From the NCBI RefSeq assembly GCF_000156375.1, contig NZ_DS996359.1, positions 162,111 to 226,110 on the forward strand: 64,000 bases of DNA, read 5' to 3'. Position 1 is the first letter of the stretch; every line of letters begins with the position of its first letter. This stretch comes from Desulfovibrio piger ATCC 29098 (GTDB lineage Bacteria; Desulfobacterota; Desulfovibrionia; Desulfovibrionales; Desulfovibrionaceae). Below the pieces are notes generated by a model that saw only the letters and a program-made list of their open reading frames with translations, searched no databases and was not told the DNA's origin. Made by a program: the position numbers and the translations under genes. Positions 8,916 to 17,111 of this stretch are shown piece after piece.

Positions 8916-9206
8916 ATAGGAGAGAGATAGTGCAGAGGGAGGGCGTCTTTTCCCTCACAGGCCATCCGTTCCGTGGTCTATCGTCCTGTTCCATGGGAAA
9001 CGGCCGGGCCTTCCTGCAAAAGCAGAAGAGCCCGGCCGTTGGATAAAACGCGCTGGGGAAGGGGAGCTTGAGGGGGAAAGCCCTCTCGCGCGAGTAGCGA
9101 CCGGATGGTGGCCCGCGGGGCCGTGCCCGTTGCGATGCAGGAAGCTACGGGCATCACAGCAGAGATGAGGGGGGTACCCCCTCAAAATAAAAAACGAAGC
9201 TCCCGG
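8916..9206. other. Intergenic stretch with a long hairpin and a repeated GC-rich segment
   Basis: No gene seen. A hairpin with 11-bp outer arms (AACGGCCGGGC 8999-9009 / GCCCGGCCGTT 9030-9040) and a second inner pairing lies ~170 nt beyond apt but has no good T-run. A segment from 9049 (CGCGCTGGGGAAGGGG...) resembles one at 53941-53992. A short palindrome GAGGGGG-GTAC-CCCCTC is at about 9167-9183. Confidence 0.5.
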
Positions 9207-9719
9207 CTACACGTGCAGCAGCACGGACAGGGGGATGTCGCCCAGCACCTTGCGGCCGCCCAGGGCATCCAGTTCCATGAGCATGCAGCAGCCCGCCACG
9301 GTGGCGCCGCTCTGGCCCACCAGACGGATCATGGCGTCCAGGGTACCGCCGGTGGCCAGCACGTCGTCCACGATGAGGACGCGGTCCGCCGGGGTCAGGG
9401 CATCCTTGTGCAGGCACAGGGTATTGGAGCCGTATTCGAGGTCATAGCTGGCTTCGAAGGCTTCACAGGGCAGCTTGCCGGGCTTGCGTACCGGGGCCAG
9501 GCCCACGCCCAGACGCCGGGCCAGCGGCGCCGCGAACAGAAAGCCCCGCGCTTCGGCAGCCACGATGCGGGTGGGCCGTAGGGGCTGGGCCGCGTCGGCC
9601 ATCCGTTCGATGACCTCCCCGAAGGCTTCGGGCGAGGCCAGCAGGGGCGTGATGTCGTAGAACAGGATGCCGGGCTTGGGGTAGTCGGGGACGTGACGGA
9701 TGAAGGCGGCGATATCCAT
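9207..9719 (-). CDS. apt: Adenine phosphoribosyltransferase
   Basis: 170 residues, the usual Apt length. The start at 9719 (MDIAAFIRHVPDYPKPGI) has AAGGAG seven bases upstream; the longer frame would add 17 untypical residues. Family landmarks are FYDITPLL, the adenine-site EARGF segment, and the PRPP-binding loop VLIVDDVLATGGT near residue 118. The enzyme salvages adenine to AMP in the cytoplasm. It follows the small unknown gene at 9767-10108 with 47 bp between them on the same strand, so the two may be cotranscribed. Confidence 0.95.
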   Translation of the reverse strand: MDIAAFIRHVPDYPKPGILFYDITPLLASPEAFGEVIERMADAAQPLRPTRIVAAEARGFLFAAPLARRLGVGLAPVRKPGKLPCEAFEASYDLEYGSNTLCLHKDALTPADRVLIVDDVLATGGTLDAMIRLVGQSGATVAGCCMLMELDALGGRKVLGDIPLSVLLHV

Positions 9720-9766
9720 GCGGGCTCCTTGGGGAAAAGTGGGGAAAAAGGGCGATGATCCCGGCA

Positions 9767-10108
9767 TCAATGGCCGGAATAGTCCAGGACGTTGTTCAGG
9801 GGCGCGCTGCTGCTTTTGACCTGTCCGCCGGCGAACACATGCCGGGTCAGACGCCAGCCGTCCATGTCGAGCACGTCCAGCTTGCCCTGCATGTCCGGCG
9901 TCAGATGGGCACGGAAGGCCTCCACCACCTCGTCTTCGGGAAAGTAGGAACCTTCCATGGAGATGCGGGCCATGTCGCCTTCCTGGCAGAGCAGGGGCAC
10001 GTCCTCATCTTCGTTGAGGGCATCGCGCAGGGCCGATTCCAGCGCCGCGTACAGGGCGGGCGTCACAGGATAGACATGGCCGTAGGCCTTGACCAGGGGA
10101 TCGCGCAC
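9767..10108 (-). CDS. Conserved-looking small protein of unknown function
   Basis: 113 residues from a GTG at 10108-10106 (product beginning MRDPLVKAYGHVYP), chosen for CGGAG six bases upstream; the frame continues upstream without an ATG and with unlikely Pro/Arg-rich sequence. The protein is acidic, without membrane segments or Cys clusters, and has a mixed alpha/beta pattern (ALYAALESALRDALNEDED, then GDMARISMEGSYF). I do not recognise a family. Position just upstream of apt suggests an operon but no function. Confidence 0.7.
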   Translation of the reverse strand: MRDPLVKAYGHVYPVTPALYAALESALRDALNEDEDVPLLCQEGDMARISMEGSYFPEDEVVEAFRAHLTPDMQGKLDVLDMDGWRLTRHVFAGGQVKSSSAPLNNVLDYSGH

Positions 10109-10200
10109 AGCAGGCTCCGGGGAAAGGGGTTGGGCGGGCGGACGGCAGGAAGCGGTCGTCCGCGGCCGGGACAAGGCATCATTTTGGGGCAAGTATCCCA

Positions 10201-10261
10201 AAAAAGAAAGGCCCCGCTTGCGGCGGGGCCCCGGAAAACGAAGGGCTCCCGAAGGAGCCCC
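10201..10261 (-). terminator. Tandem hairpins terminating the lipoprotein gene
   Basis: On the minus strand a first hairpin (GGGCTCC/GGAGCCC, 10261-10244) is followed by a second (GGCCCCGC/GCGGGGCC, 10231-10211) and then TTTCTTTTTT. The lipoprotein stop is 14 nt upstream. Confidence 0.85.
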
Positions 10262-10274
10262 TGAGATATCCTGT

Positions 10275-10874
10275 TTACTTGCCGTCCACGATGGCCTTGA
10301 TCTTGCGGGCCATGGGCTGCACCAGTTCGCGCATGCTGTTGAGCATGATCTCTTCCGCGGCACCGCCGGAGGGGATGCCGCTGCGGTTCTGGCTGGAGTT
10401 GAGGGTCTCCTTGACCACACGGCCGTTGCGGGGCGCCAGACGGTAGGTGGCGCGCATGGAGGTGGCCAGTTCGGTGGCGGAGACTTCACGCAGCCAGGCC
10501 TGTTCCACGGTACCGGTGACGATGTAGTCGGGGTTACCGCTGCGGGCCTGGTTCTCGTCCATGGCATAGGAGACCTGCACGCCCTGGCGGCGCAGCTCGT
10601 CGGCCAGGCCGCGGCTCACCCACTGGGCCAGGTCGTCGCTGGCCACGAAGGCGCTGCCGTCACGACGCACGCCGAGGTTGGTGGTATCCTGACGGTTGTC
10701 GGTGAAGGGCACCACGGTCACGCGCGGGGCATTGGGAGCGGGCAGCACGGGATTGACCGCGGGCGCGGGCGAAAGCAGGCGCACGGTGTTGCTGGGACCG
10801 CAGGCAGTCAGGAACATGGCCAGCATGAGCGCCAGCGAAAGGAAAAGAAGGCGTGTGATACGGGCGGATTTCAT
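10275..10874 (-). CDS. YajG-like outer-membrane-type lipoprotein
   Basis: 199 residues with a clear type II signal: basic MKSARITR, a hydrophobic core and lipobox LTAC with the lipidated Cys at position 25. After a Pro/Ala linker comes RVTVVPFTDNR and the LGVRRDG segment, a pattern I associate with the YajG family of uncharacterised lipoproteins. An LpoB/CsgG-like fold would also fit the VVPF...N start and the later VTGTV strand. Residue 26 is Gly, not Asp, so outer-membrane sorting is likely. The Shine-Dalgarno is weak. It is divergent from serS and its promoter shares a -35 hexamer with the serS promoter. Confidence 0.75.
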   Translation of the reverse strand: MKSARITRLLFLSLALMLAMFLTACGPSNTVRLLSPAPAVNPVLPAPNAPRVTVVPFTDNRQDTTNLGVRRDGSAFVASDDLAQWVSRGLADELRRQGVQVSYAMDENQARSGNPDYIVTGTVEQAWLREVSATELATSMRATYRLAPRNGRVVKETLNSSQNRSGIPSGGAAEEIMLNSMRELVQPMARKIKAIVDGK

Positions 10875-10918
10875 GGCAAGGTCTCGCAGGAAAGATGTTT
10901 TAAAAAGTTTTGAGACTT

Positions 10919-10970
10919 TTTATATACGCAATGCCCTTGTCTTGCAAGGTCTGGGGGCTCGTGGTAGCGT
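10919..10970. promoter_or_regulatory. Divergent promoters sharing one palindromic -35 box (lipoprotein / serS)
   Basis: TTGCAA at 10942-10947 is its own reverse complement. Rightward, 17 bp separate it from TAGCGT (10965-10970), ~36 bp ahead of serS. Leftward, 17 bp separate it from TATAAA (10924-10919), ahead of the lipoprotein gene. If both are used, one RNA polymerase should occlude the other. Confidence 0.6.
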
Positions 10971-11005
10971 GGCCTCCACATTGCGCATGCTATGCAGGAG
11001 TTTTT

Positions 11006-12283
11006 ATGATCGACCTCAAACTGGTGCAAAAACAGCCCGAAGTGCTGGCCAAGGCCCTGGCCGACCGGCAGTCGCCGCTGAAAGTAGATGAGTTCCTCGA
11101 ACTGGACGGCCGCCGTCGTGCGTTGCTGGCCGAAGTGGAAAGCCTGAAACAGCAGCAGAACGCCGCCTCCCGTCAGGTGGCCCAGATCAAGCGTGAGGGC
11201 GGGGACGCCTCCCACATGATGGAAGAACTGGGCGCCCTGTCGGCCCGCATCAAGGCCCTGGACGTGCAGACCGCCGAAGCCAAGGCCGCTGTGGAAAACT
11301 GGCTCATGGGGGTGCCCAACATCCCGGACGCCAGCGTGCCCGTGGGCAAGGACGAGACCGAGAACGTGGAAGTGCTCCGCTGGGGCACGCCGCGCCAGTT
11401 CGATTTCGAGATCCGTCAGCACTGGGAGCTGGGCGGCGCCGCCCTGGATTTCGAGCGCGCCACCCGTCTGGCCGGCAGCCGCTTTGCCCTGTACATGGGC
11501 TGGGCCGCCCGTCTGGACCGCGCCCTGGTCAACTTCTTCCTGGACCAGCATGTGAAGCACGAGGACTACATCGAAGTCTGTCCTCCCTTCATGGTCAACC
11601 GCGCCACCATGACCGGTACGGGCCAGCTGCCCAAGTTCGAGGAAGACCTCTTCAAGATGCCCGCCTGGGACTACTACCTCATCCCCACCGCCGAGGTGCC
11701 CCTGACCAACATCCACGCCGGTGAGGTGCTGGACGAGGCCGACCTGCCCCGCGCCTACTGTGCCGCCACGCCCTGCTTCCGTTCCGAAGCCGGTGCCGCC
11801 GGCAAGGACACGCGCGGCCTGATCCGCCTGCACCAGTTCACCAAGGTGGAGATGGTGCGCTTTGCCCATCCTGACGACAGCTTCAACCAGCTGGAGATCA
11901 TGGTGGGCCATGCCCGTACCCTGCTGGAAAAGCTGGAGCTGCCCTACCGCGTCATCACCCTGTGCACGGGCGACATGGGCTTCGGTTCCGCCAAGACCTA
12001 CGACCTGGAAGTCTGGCTGCCTGCCCAGAACACCTACCGCGAGATCTCCTCCTGCTCCAACTGCATCGATTTCCAGGCCCGCCGTGCGGACATCCGCTTC
12101 AAGCCCAAGGGCGGCAAGAGCACCTACTGCCATACCCTCAACGGCTCCGGCCTGCCCACGGGCCGCGCCATGGCCGCCATCCTGGAGAACGGCCAGCAGA
12201 AGGACGGCAGCATCGTACTGCCCAAGGCCCTGGTGCCCTATATGGACGGCGTGGAAGTCATCGAGCCTGCGGGCAAGAAGTAA
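11006..12283 (+). CDS. serS: Seryl-tRNA synthetase
   Basis: 425 residues, the standard bacterial length. The start at 11006 ([18 protein letters not shown]) has GCAGGAG with a five-T spacer upstream. The N-terminal ~110 residues form the tRNA-binding coiled coil ([27 protein letters not shown]). The class II catalytic core shows motif 2 ([18 protein letters not shown]...QFTKVEM) and motif 3 ([14 protein letters not shown]). It charges tRNA-Ser, and also tRNA-Sec if present. It stands alone between its promoter at 10942-10970 and a terminator at 12309. Confidence 0.97.
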   Translation: MIDLKLVQKQPEVLAKALADRQSPLKVDEFLELDGRRRALLAEVESLKQQQNAASRQVAQIKREGGDASHMMEELGALSARIKALDVQTAEAKAAVENWLMGVPNIPDASVPVGKDETENVEVLRWGTPRQFDFEIRQHWELGGAALDFERATRLAGSRFALYMGWAARLDRALVNFFLDQHVKHEDYIEVCPPFMVNRATMTGTGQLPKFEEDLFKMPAWDYYLIPTAEVPLTNIHAGEVLDEADLPRAYCAATPCFRSEAGAAGKDTRGLIRLHQFTKVEMVRFAHPDDSFNQLEIMVGHARTLLEKLELPYRVITLCTGDMGFGSAKTYDLEVWLPAQNTYREISSCSNCIDFQARRADIRFKPKGGKSTYCHTLNGSGLPTGRAMAAILENGQQKDGSIVLPKALVPYMDGVEVIEPAGKK

Positions 12284-12308
12284 TCCACGGTCGAACAGCG
12301 AATCCGAT

Positions 12309-12342
12309 AAGGCGGTGCCCCTCGCGGGGTGCCGCCTTTTTT
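12309..12342 (+). terminator. Terminator of serS
   Basis: GGCGGTGCCCC pairs with GGGGTGCCGCC around TCGC (two G-U pairs in the middle), followed by TTTTTT. It starts 25 nt after the stop. Confidence 0.88.
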
Positions 12343-12454
12343 CGTGCCTGGGATGTGGAAAACTCAGCGGGCTCGTTCCGGGAAACGGCAGCGTTGCCGG
12401 AGCCGCGAGATGAAGAGGGAAGGGGGATGCCTGGCGGCCGCCCGGCATGTGCAT

Positions 12455-12489
12455 AAAAAAAGCGGCCTGCCGCGTGGCGCGGCAGGCCG
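12455..12489 (-). terminator. Terminator of the small heat-shock protein gene
   Basis: A 12-bp perfect stem CGGCCTGCCGCG (12463-12474) / CGCGGCAGGCCG (12478-12489), followed on the minus strand by C then seven T. Confidence 0.88.
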
Positions 12490-12563
12490 TGGAGTCCGCC
12501 CGTTGCGGGCGGTCCGGCTCCCCGAGGAGTGGGAGCCGGAGGAGGGTCCTTCAAGAGGGGGGA

Positions 12564-13100
12564 TTACTGTTTCTGCACCGTGATGGAACGGGCGGCGGGG
12601 GCTTCAGGCTGTTTGCGGGGGATGACGATGGTCAGCACACCGTTCTTGTGGCTGGCGCTGATGTTTTCCACATCAGCATCTTCAGCCAGGCCGATCTGGC
12701 GGCAGAAGGAGCCGTAGACGCGTTCCTGCACATGGCAGACGGGTTCCTTGGCTTCCGCCTTTTCGCCTTCGGCGGCAGGGGCGGCGCAGCTTTCCATCTT
12801 CTTTTCACCTTCAACGGTCAGCATGCCGTCACGGACTTCGACCTTGACTTCATCGGGATCCACACCGGGCACTTCCATGTGGATGGTGTAGGCCTTGTCA
12901 TCGCTGTGGATGTCCAGGCTGGGACGGATGTCGGCCTGCGGCTTGTCCATCAGGCTGGTCGGCCAGCCGGGCGTGAAGAAACCATTGAACAGACGGTCGA
13001 TATCGTGATGCAGGCGATCCAGGGGCTGGAAGCTCTGTTCGGGCTGCTGGGCGTTGCGGGGAGAGAACCAATGCTGGGGATATACACGGATAAGGCTCAT
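12564..13100 (-). CDS. Hsp20-family small heat-shock protein
   Basis: 178 residues. The start at 13100 (MSLIRVYPQHWFSPRN) has AGGAGG seven bases upstream. After a variable N-terminal arm with an amphipathic LDRLHHDIDRLFNGFF helix, the alpha-crystallin domain runs from ~70 to ~165 (IHMEVPGVDPDEVKVEV, then GVLTIVIPRK with the terminal strand). It is an ATP-independent chaperone that holds unfolded proteins. An insert rich in Ala/Glu/Lys with a lone Cys (ESCAAPAAEGEKAEAKEP, about residues 107-124) interrupts the domain between strands and is longer than usual. The gene is alone, with a perfect TTGACA upstream inside an inverted repeat. Confidence 0.95.
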   Translation of the reverse strand: MSLIRVYPQHWFSPRNAQQPEQSFQPLDRLHHDIDRLFNGFFTPGWPTSLMDKPQADIRPSLDIHSDDKAYTIHMEVPGVDPDEVKVEVRDGMLTVEGEKKMESCAAPAAEGEKAEAKEPVCHVQERVYGSFCRQIGLAEDADVENISASHKNGVLTIVIPRKQPEAPAARSITVQKQ

Positions 13101-13126
13101 TTCAATGCCTCCTGATATTTTTCCTT

Positions 13127-13164
13127 GTTGACATAGAGGTAAGGTGGGATGGCTAGTTGTCAAC
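13127..13164 (-). promoter_or_regulatory. Hsp20 promoter region with inverted repeat
   Basis: A perfect -35 TTGACA (13163-13158, minus) is followed at 16 bp by a weak -10 TACCTC (13141-13136). The heptamer GTTGACA occurs at 13127-13133 on the plus strand and inverted at 13158-13164, 24 bp apart, so the -35 box is one arm of an inverted repeat. It is not a CIRCE element. Confidence 0.5.
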
Positions 13165-13298
13165 ATGTTGTGGAAAACTTTTTTCAAAAATGGGGAAAGA
13201 CGCCACCGCGCGTCCCGGCCTGTCCCCGGCAGCCGGGGAGGCTTCCGTCTTTTATGGCCGGGGATTGCCAAATGCCGGAGGCGGGCGTATGGTGGCTC

Positions 13299-13447
13299 CA
13301 TTCTCAGGGCGGGGTGCAAGTCCCCACCGGCGGTGATGGCGGTTTTCCGCATGAGCCCGCGAGCGCCGTACCATGCAACGTGGTGCGGGTCAGCAGATAC
13401 CGGTGAGATCCCGGAGCCGACGGTAACAGTCCGGATGAAAGAGAACG
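13299..13447 (+). ncRNA. FMN riboswitch (RFN element)
   Basis: The conserved RFN blocks are present in order: the start TTCTCAGGGCGGGGTGCAAG (13301-13320), then CCCCACCGGCGGT, the internal helix GAGCCCGCGAGCGC, GGTCAGCAGA, CCGGTGAGA with CCGGAGCCGACGGT, and the closing AGTCCGGATGAAAGAGAA ending at ~13445. It binds FMN and shuts off riboflavin genes. It precedes ribB by ~120 nt. No T-run terminator is visible; a 7-bp hairpin (CGGCCCG/CGGGCCG, 13540-13555) ends four bases before the ribB Shine-Dalgarno, so control may be translational. Confidence 0.96.
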
Positions 13448-13567
13448 GTTCGTTTTTCTGCCGTGTGGGGCGCAAAAAAGGACGGTCTTGGCGGCCGCCC
13501 CGCAGCGCGCACGGCAGCCGTGCCCTGATGCACATCTTCCGGCCCGTCCGGGCCGACCAAGGAGACG

Positions 13568-14227
13568 ATGATGCATCAGTCCCCCGATATCCTGGCTTCT
13601 TTTGGTGATTGGGAAACGCGTATGGAACGCGCCCTGGCCTCCGTGCGTGCGGGCAGGGGCGTCCTGGTGGTGGACGACGAGGATCGCGAGAACGAAGGCG
13701 ACCTTATCTATCCCGCCCACAGCCTGACCGATGCGCAGATGGCCCGTCTCATCCGCCATTGCAGCGGCATCGTGTGCCTGTGCCTCACCGATGAGCGCGC
13801 CACCCGCCTGGGCCTGCCGCCCATGGTGGCCCACAACACCAATACCCAGCAGACCGCTTTCACCATCTCCATCGAGGCCGCCGAGGGCGTGACCACCGGC
13901 GTTTCCGCCGCCGACAGAGTGACCACCATCAAGGCCGCCGTGGCCGAGGGTGCGCGTCCCGAGGACCTGCGCCATCCCGGCCATGTGTTCCCGCTGCGTG
14001 CCCGTCCCGGCGGCGTGCTGGAACGGCGCGGCCATACCGAGGCCACCGTGGACCTGATGTCTCTGGCGGGCCTGCCGCCCTGCGGTGTGCTGTGCGAGCT
14101 GACCAACGATGACGGCACCATGGCGCGTCTGCCGCAGGTGGCGGACTTTGCCCGTGCCAACGACCTGCCCCTGCTGGCCGTGGCGGACATCGTGCGCTGG
14201 CGTGAACGGCAGGAAGGCCGGGCCTGA
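13568..14227 (+). CDS. ribB: 3,4-dihydroxy-2-butanone 4-phosphate synthase
   Basis: 219 residues, close to monofunctional E. coli RibB, with no GTP cyclohydrolase II domain attached. It converts ribulose 5-phosphate to the four-carbon precursor of riboflavin plus formate. The Mg-binding acidic loop is [12 protein letters not shown] (about residues 34-45), and the second conserved segment is [14 protein letters not shown] followed by RRGHTEA. Two ATGs are adjacent (13568 and 13571); AAGGAG at 13559-13564 is three bases from the first and six from the second, so the second may be used. It is controlled by the FMN riboswitch directly upstream and is followed by a bidirectional terminator. Confidence 0.96.
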   Translation: MMHQSPDILASFGDWETRMERALASVRAGRGVLVVDDEDRENEGDLIYPAHSLTDAQMARLIRHCSGIVCLCLTDERATRLGLPPMVAHNTNTQQTAFTISIEAAEGVTTGVSAADRVTTIKAAVAEGARPEDLRHPGHVFPLRARPGGVLERRGHTEATVDLMSLAGLPPCGVLCELTNDDGTMARLPQVADFARANDLPLLAVADIVRWRERQEGRA

Positions 14228-14341
14228 GCCCCAGCCGTCTGATCCCCTTTTCCTGTCCCAGGACAGGGCTTGCCGTGGTCGCCGGCTGGAGTTGATGAAT
14301 ACCAGGAAAGAAAGCTGCCGGCGGCCGGCCGGGCAAGTATG

Positions 14342-14373
14342 AAAAAAAGGACGCTGTACGGCGTCCTTTTTTT
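14342..14373. terminator. Bidirectional terminator between ribB and the DMT transporter gene
   Basis: A7 plus GGACGC pairs with GCGTCC plus T7 around a short loop, giving T-runs on both strands. It serves the converging ribB (+) and transporter (-) genes. Confidence 0.9.
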
Positions 14374-14425
14374 CATGCCCGGGCCTGATCCCGGCGGGGG
14401 ACGGAGGAGGGGCGCCCCCGCAGGA

Positions 14426-15400
14426 TCAGTGCTGGCGGTGCAAGATTCGGTCGATGAGGAAGGGACGCACGGCCAGGAGCGTCTCCCAGGTGGGGATCAT
14501 GGAGACCACGGAGGCCACCAGCATGAGGCCGATACCGGCCCACATGTTCCAGGGGATCTCTTCGCCAAGGATCAGCATAGCCAGGATGGGCGCCAGCACG
14601 GGCTTGAAGAAGAAGACCAGCGAGCCCTGCATGGCGGAGGTGGCTTCCATGCCCATGAAGTAGCAGGCATAGCCGCCCGCGGTGACGAAGACGCAGATGT
14701 AGAGCACGTTGAGGAGGTTGCCCGTGGTGTAGCCGCTGAAGAAGGGCATGGCGGCGAACATGGGCAGACCGGCGGCCTGGAGGGCATCGGCCACGGCGGG
14801 GATGTGGCTGATGAGCATGAGGACGATCATCTCGGCGCTGGCGGCCAGGCAGCTGAAGCAGGTGACGGCCACGCCGGAATACTGGGCGCACTGCTTTTTG
14901 CCCAGCACGGCATAGAGCGCGAAGGTGGCGGCCGAGAGCAGCACCAGGGTGACGCCCGTGGGGTCGAGCGTGGTGTGCAGCGGGTCGATGATGATCAGGG
15001 CGGCCAGCACTTCCATGACCAGGGCGGCGATGTGCTGGGGCCGGATGTCGGCGCGCAGGATGAGATAGGCGAAGGCCAGCACCAGCACGGGGTTGCAGCT
15101 GAACAGCACGCTGACCACCGAGGCCGGGGCGTAGAGGATGGACATCTGGTAGAACATCATGCTCACCACCAGGCCCACGAAGCCGAGCCAGGCAAAGCCT
15201 TTCCACGCGGCGGCGGTGACCCGTGCCCCGTGCTGGCGCAGGCCGCGCAGGGCAAAGGGGATGAGCAGCAGGCCGCCCACGAGGAAGCGGGTGCAGTTGA
15301 GCTGCATGGGATTGAAATCATGGGCCACGGTCTTCAGGGCCACTTCCATGGAGCTGAAGAAGACGGTGGCAAGAAAGATGAAAATGTATCCGCGGTTCAT
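14426..15400 (-). CDS. EamA-type (drug/metabolite transporter superfamily) permease
   Basis: 324 residues with about ten predicted membrane helices in two EamA repeats. The first begins at the N-terminus (YIFIFLATVFFSSMEVALK, with GxxxK-like ending) and the second at ~residue 155 (FALYAVLGKK). Proteins of this family export amino acids, metabolites or drugs, or import sugars. The Shine-Dalgarno is weak (CAGGGA). It is divergent from a LysR regulator, and the inverted repeat at 15487-15507 lies just upstream of its probable -35 box, a geometry suited to activation. Substrate unknown. Confidence 0.88.
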   Translation of the reverse strand: MNRGYIFIFLATVFFSSMEVALKTVAHDFNPMQLNCTRFLVGGLLLIPFALRGLRQHGARVTAAAWKGFAWLGFVGLVVSMMFYQMSILYAPASVVSVLFSCNPVLVLAFAYLILRADIRPQHIAALVMEVLAALIIIDPLHTTLDPTGVTLVLLSAATFALYAVLGKKQCAQYSGVAVTCFSCLAASAEMIVLMLISHIPAVADALQAAGLPMFAAMPFFSGYTTGNLLNVLYICVFVTAGGYACYFMGMEATSAMQGSLVFFFKPVLAPILAMLILGEEIPWNMWAGIGLMLVASVVSMIPTWETLLAVRPFLIDRILHRQH

Positions 15401-15449
15401 CGTTCAAGGTCCCTGGTTGGAAACTGTTGCTGGAGAAGTGCTGCGCTTG

Positions 15450-15507
15450 CCTATAGCAAGGGCCCCTGATACGGTAAAATGCTTAGTTGATATCGTAGAT
15501 ATATCAA
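15450..15507 (-). promoter_or_regulatory. Transporter promoter with LysR-type operator
   Basis: On the minus strand TTTACC (15478-15473), 17 bp, TATAGG (15455-15450). Upstream lies TTGATAT-N7-ATATCAA (15487-15507), which contains the T-N11-A core of LysR-type sites. It also sits ~22 bp before the lysR ATG, so the regulator probably represses itself. Confidence 0.65.
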
Positions 15508-15528
15508 AAATGCATGACAGGAGAGCGC

Positions 15529-16437
15529 ATGGAGCTGAACTGGGAGCTTTGCCGGATATTCTATCAGGTGGCGCGTTGCCGCAATTTCAGCCGGGCGGCG
15601 GCCATGCTGTTCACCAGCCAGCCCGCGGTATCGCGCTCCATGGCGGCCCTGGAGCGCGAGCTGGGCTGCCGTCTGTTCATCCGCAACCGGCGCGGCGTGG
15701 AGCTTACGCCCGAAGGCCGCATGTTCTACGCCCATGTGGAGGCGGGCTGCGAGCAGTTCCGCCGGGGCCGGGAAGAGCTGGAACAGGCCGTGGGCCTGCA
15801 ATCGGGCAGCATCGCCCTGGGGGCCAGCGAGACGGCTCTGCGCCACTGGCTGCTGCCGCGGCTGGACCGCTTCCATGCCCTGTATCCGGGGGTGCGGCTC
15901 CGGCTGTTCGGCGGTACGTCCCGGCAGGCCATCGATGAACTCAAGTCCGGGGCCATCGACTTTGCCGTGGCCGCCGTGCCCGGTGGCGGCTTCCGGGCCC
16001 TGAAGGAGACGCGCCTGTGCCCGCTGCGGGATGTCTTCGTGGCCTCGTCGGCCTTCGGGCAGCTGCGCGGCAGGGACGTGCCCCTGGATGAGGTGATGCG
16101 GCATCCTTTCATCTGCCACAAGCAGGGCAGCCTCACCTTTGAATTCCTGGAAAGCATGTGCAAGGCGCGGGGCGTGGACTTTGCCCCGGCCATGGAGCCG
16201 GACACCACGGGCCTGGTGCTGGATCTGGCCCGGCACGGCCTGGGCATCGGTTTTTTACCGGAAGTGGCCGCCAGAGAGGCCTTGGCCGCCGGGGAGGTGT
16301 TCGCCCTGCGGCTCGCGGAGGAACTGCCGTCGCGCAGCATCAGCCTGCTGGAGTACGACGGCCATACCCTGAGCCTGGCCGCACGCCGCCTGCGCGACAT
16401 GCTCACCGAAGACGCGGCGGCCGGGGACGCGCTGTGA
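15529..16437 (+). CDS. LysR-family transcriptional regulator
   Basis: 302 residues from the ATG at 15529 (MELNWELCRIFYQVARC), favoured over the ATG at 15514 because AGGAG lies five bases upstream. The N-terminal winged HTH is typical (NFSRAAAMLFTSQPAVSRSM, then LERELGCRLFIRNRRGVELTPEG). The effector domain starts near residue 90 (SGSIALGASETALRHWLLP) and has the usual LysR substrate-binding pattern. It is divergent from the EamA transporter, its likely target. The ligand is unknown. Confidence 0.93.
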   Translation: MELNWELCRIFYQVARCRNFSRAAAMLFTSQPAVSRSMAALERELGCRLFIRNRRGVELTPEGRMFYAHVEAGCEQFRRGREELEQAVGLQSGSIALGASETALRHWLLPRLDRFHALYPGVRLRLFGGTSRQAIDELKSGAIDFAVAAVPGGGFRALKETRLCPLRDVFVASSAFGQLRGRDVPLDEVMRHPFICHKQGSLTFEFLESMCKARGVDFAPAMEPDTTGLVLDLARHGLGIGFLPEVAAREALAAGEVFALRLAEELPSRSISLLEYDGHTLSLAARRLRDMLTEDAAAGDAL

Positions 16438-16548
16438 GGACTGAGGCCGACCAGGCACGGGCCCACAGGCTTTTTGCCGACCCTCTTTTCCAGGGGGACG
16501 GCACGGTGGCCGCTCCTGCGAGATCTGCCGGACGTTGACGGCATGACG

Positions 16549-16580
16549 AAAGGCCTTCCCGGGGGAAGGCCTTTTCCTTT
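16549..16580 (+). terminator. Terminator downstream of the LysR gene
   Basis: AAAGGCCTTCCC pairs with GGGAAGGCCTTT, followed by TCCTTTT. The reverse strand shows a shorter T-run, so it may also act on the converging operon. Confidence 0.8.
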
Positions 16581-16624
16581 TGGCGCGGTTTTGCCCTTCC
16601 GGGCAGGAGAAGTGTCAAAAGGCC

Positions 16625-17095
16625 CTAGGCCTTGCCCACGGCTGCCAGGAAACGCTGGCCGAGGATGGCCGGAGCCACGGTGCGCAGGGCCGTGCCGCCA
16701 AGCTCCAGGCTGTTTTCCTCATGCATGGGGCGGCTGGCCCCGGCCCGTTCCAGTTCTTTTTCAAAGGCTTCGCGCAGCAGGCGGAAGGAGGCCTCCACCT
16801 CGGGATAGCTGTTGTCCTCGCGCCAGGGCAGGCGCAGGCTCTGGCTGCCGTGCCGCCCTTTGTGGGACGGGATGGAGAGCTGGTAGCACGGCCGGTCATC
16901 AGTGTCCTGTCCGGCCCGTTCGTGCTGCCCGGGCCAGCAGTGTTCCTGCCAGGATTCCGGCGGTTCGGGGATGAGCGAGGTGATGCTCAGCGGCGGTGTG
17001 GCCAGCTCTCGCTCGAAGTCTTCCAGGGTGACGGCATAAGTCAGGACAGGGCGCAGGTTGCCGCGCTTTTTCTCTATTTTCCAGGTGATCCGCAT
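16625..17095 (-). CDS. Unknown soluble protein of the MoxR/VWA operon
   Basis: 156 residues, no signal peptide or membrane segment; AAGGAG five bases before the ATG. The middle is Trp/Pro/His-rich (PEPPESWQEHCWPGQHE) and the C-terminal half helical (EVEASFRLLREAFEKELERAG). I do not recognise a family. It starts 16 bp after the VWA gene on the same strand, so it is very probably the third gene of that operon and may be a client or partner of the ATPase/VWA pair. Confidence 0.75.
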   Translation of the reverse strand: MRITWKIEKKRGNLRPVLTYAVTLEDFERELATPPLSITSLIPEPPESWQEHCWPGQHERAGQDTDDRPCYQLSIPSHKGRHGSQSLRLPWREDNSYPEVEASFRLLREAFEKELERAGASRPMHEENSLELGGTALRTVAPAILGQRFLAAVGKA

Positions 17096-17111
17096 ACGGG
17101 CTCCTTGATGG

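Noticed and set aside
12960..13164. CIRCE element upstream of hsp20
   Set aside because: The repeat GTTGACA/TGTCAAC with 24-bp spacing does not match TTAGCACTC-N9-GAGTGCTAA.
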